From assembly GCF_902806685.2 (NCBI RefSeq), contig NC_048550.1, positions 291,383 to 355,382 on the forward strand: DNA of 64,000 nt. Reading direction: 5' to 3'. Each line of letters opens with the position of its first letter. The first letter of the stretch is position 1. This document shows, piece by piece, positions 63,201-64,000 of the stretch. Source of the stretch: Maniola hyperantus (taxonomy: Eukaryota; Arthropoda; Insecta; Lepidoptera; Nymphalidae). A program made the position numbers and the translations under genes. The notes below the pieces were generated by a model that searched no databases, had not been told where the DNA came from, and worked only from the letters and a program-made list of their open reading frames with translations.

Positions 63201-64000
63201 CAGATGTTGCAAAGCTCTTCGATCCGTTTGGATGGCTGTCACCAACAATTGTAATTGCAAAGATGCTTATGCAAAAATTATGGTTATGTAGCTCTGACTG
63301 GGATGAAGAGGTTCCAGCACAGATTCTTCAAGAATGGATTAATTTCAGACAACAATTAAATCATTTACGAGATGTAAAAATAAACAGATGGATTCATATT
63401 CAACGGGAAAACACACACATTGAACTCCATGGCTTCGCAGACGCTTCAATTTCAGCATATGCTGCTGTGATATATGTCAAAGTAATACACAATGGACAAG
63501 TTCGAATCTCCATGCTTGAGAGTAAGACAAAGGTTGCTCCACTCAAACAAATCTCAATTGCCAGACTGGAACTTTGTGCAGCGGTGTTACTGGCTAGACT
63601 TCTATCACGAGCAACTGAAGTTTTAGATGTGCCAAAGGAACAAGTATATGCTTATACAGATTCAATGATAGTCTTGGCCTGGATTCAATCGTTACCTATG
63701 AGATGGCAAACCTTCGTAGGTAACAGAGTTGCAGAAATTCAGACCCTTTTAGCAAATGACAGATGGAGCCATGTTACATCAGAACACAATCCAGCTGATT
63801 TGGCTTCTAGAGGAGTGTATCCAGCTGAATTGGTGGATAAAGAAATGTGGTGGAACGGACCCTCATGGTTGGCCACAGAGAAATCATCAGCCCAAAAGGT
63901 TCAAGTACCTGAAACAAAGGAAGAAGAACGGAAACAAAAGATGAAAACCTTTAATATCAGTATTGAGGAAGATCCAATTTACACAAGATTCTCTTCGCTT
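60299..64000 (+). CDS. BEL/Pao-type retrotransposon Gag-Pol polyprotein, runs off window
   Basis: The frame is open for 1,234 codons from ATG 60299 to the window edge. Domains run in BEL/Pao order. The Gag N-terminal part (~1-330) has the PTFSGKYTEWPSFHDLF signature seen in insect members. Zinc knuckles lie at ~333-397 (C333 onwards, three CxxC units with His/Cys partners). An aspartic protease has ALIDQGSQASF with D458. The reverse transcriptase has D793 in the DIVKMYRQV block and YVDD at 869-872. RNase H has D1048 (FADAS), E1091 (ARLEL) and D1121 (YTDS). Integrase is expected next, outside the window. In the cell, Gag forms particles in which Pol copies the RNA to DNA. All catalytic acidic residues that can be seen are intact and no frameshift or stop is present. 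A single Gag-Pol frame is usual for this group. It is a mobile element, not a host gene. Confidence 0.93.
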   Translation, partial: MDDINQLLAVQEDRASKINKACSNFRKTPKQRLTLAYLNTRLESLEKTWELFTANHDRIVAIASNEFKSVSNYFTKDIYEDIEESYITYKSELQSKISESTPQEQANNSSHNSGQTSTNTGNEVKLPTINLPTFSGKYTEWPSFHDLFTSLVDNNKNLDNVKKLHYLKSSLSGEAEQLLRSVTITSDNYSQAWSTLKKRYSNKRYISNSVFKRLFSLKPLTSESAQNIKLLLDTTVECLNLLNNIGIRTDHWDPIMVYLTVSKLDIESHKLWELNSSSESEALPTFDTLKQFMESRFRSLEMIEPSKPSRPEPLRVTKPKSFHTTASADSPKCALCNQSHHLYNCKEFSKKSIKDRYEFVRNANLCFNCFIPNHMVARCGKPTSCRICFKKHHSLLHPEKEDSSTQEADTEEHTTQSTSISTISTHFINQPGQVLLATALVDIIGRNKHTNVYRALIDQGSQASFVTESLVQACGLKRERISGVVSGLSEGKQLRTKYMVQLEIQSRYKPHLVFPINAYVLKTLTSYLPSQETTVCDWPDLENITLADPGYNTPNRIDLLLGAEVYSKIIDNGLKKSPNGVIAQYTHLGWILSGDTHSEQPTKNKHVISMHICTCENDLLRKFWEIENETLTSKRKLSVEEQRCEDIYQQTVTRTNDGRYKVNLPFKEDIQDPVAACGETKQMAINRFMSLERKLCKDSILKEEYTKVINEYLELGHMTLADGNKERAIYLPHRAVVRQDKETSKVRVVFDASAKGSKGCALNDTLLIGPTIQKDLLTLLMKWRKYKIAIVSDIVKMYRQVLVSDEDSDLQCIIWRNHPDESLQFYKLLTVTFGTASAPYLAIRTLFQVAEDEGKKYPLAAEIVKNSFYVDDLTTGCYTIEEGREIYEQTTQLLRCGGFELQKWSSNSAEFLEAISQSSYNNQQPLAIKLDDNMKILGLKWDKQNDDFKFTVNLGEPTTPVTKRNILSDVAKLFDPFGWLSPTIVIAKMLMQKLWLCSSDWDEEVPAQILQEWINFRQQLNHLRDVKINRWIHIQRENTHIELHGFADASISAYAAVIYVKVIHNGQVRISMLESKTKVAPLKQISIARLELCAAVLLARLLSRATEVLDVPKEQVYAYTDSMIVLAWIQSLPMRWQTFVGNRVAEIQTLLANDRWSHVTSEHNPADLASRGVYPAELVDKEMWWNGPSWLATEKSSAQKVQVPETKEEERKQKMKTFNISIEEDPIYTRFSSL

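Overview
The window reads as nuclear DNA of a moth or butterfly (Lepidoptera). The evidence is short exons with GT-AG introns, a Deltex orthologue with arthropod architecture, a cluster of insect ecdysteroid-kinase-like genes, and a very dense load of small dispersed repeats of the kind that fills lepidopteran genomes. Nothing in it looks bacterial, and there are no operons.

Left part (1-15 kb). Two probable coding exons of an unrecognised minus-strand gene (1553-1923) run off the left edge. About 3 kb away, and divergent from it, lies the plus-strand gene for the E3 ubiquitin ligase Deltex. Ten coding exons (5030-12806) splice in frame into a 614-residue protein with two WWE domains, a linker, a RING-H2 domain and a DTC domain. 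The segment carrying its stop codon has been copied twice more, in tandem, just downstream. A 31-bp minisatellite and a nested pair of inverted-repeat transposons follow.

Middle-left (16-25.3 kb). Three two-exon genes encode CHK/EcKL kinase-like proteins of 411, 424 and 412 residues. Two lie in tandem on plus and one is inverted on minus. All keep the catalytic residues, so this is a small local gene family, probably for phosphorylating ecdysteroids or xenobiotics.

25.3-60 kb has no complete gene. It is a mosaic of tRNA-derived SINEs (here called C, D and E), two short dispersed families ending in CAGA- or CAGT-rich tails (A and B), a ~450-bp family (G), a GC-rich palindromic family of about 150 bp (F), LINE 3' tails, and many one-off inverted repeats. 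One of these has 216-bp arms differing at a single base. Insertions into older repeats can be read directly in several places, some with target-site duplications. Two GC-rich stretches (42.9-43.4 kb and 48.5-49.1 kb) end in good splice donors and may be first exons of a long gene that continues beyond the window.

Right end (60.01-64.0 kb). A BEL/Pao-type LTR retrotransposon has inserted into a family B repeat. Its gag-protease-RT-RNase H frame is open from 60299 to the window edge (1,234 codons without a stop), so it looks young. The integrase and 3' LTR would lie beyond the window.
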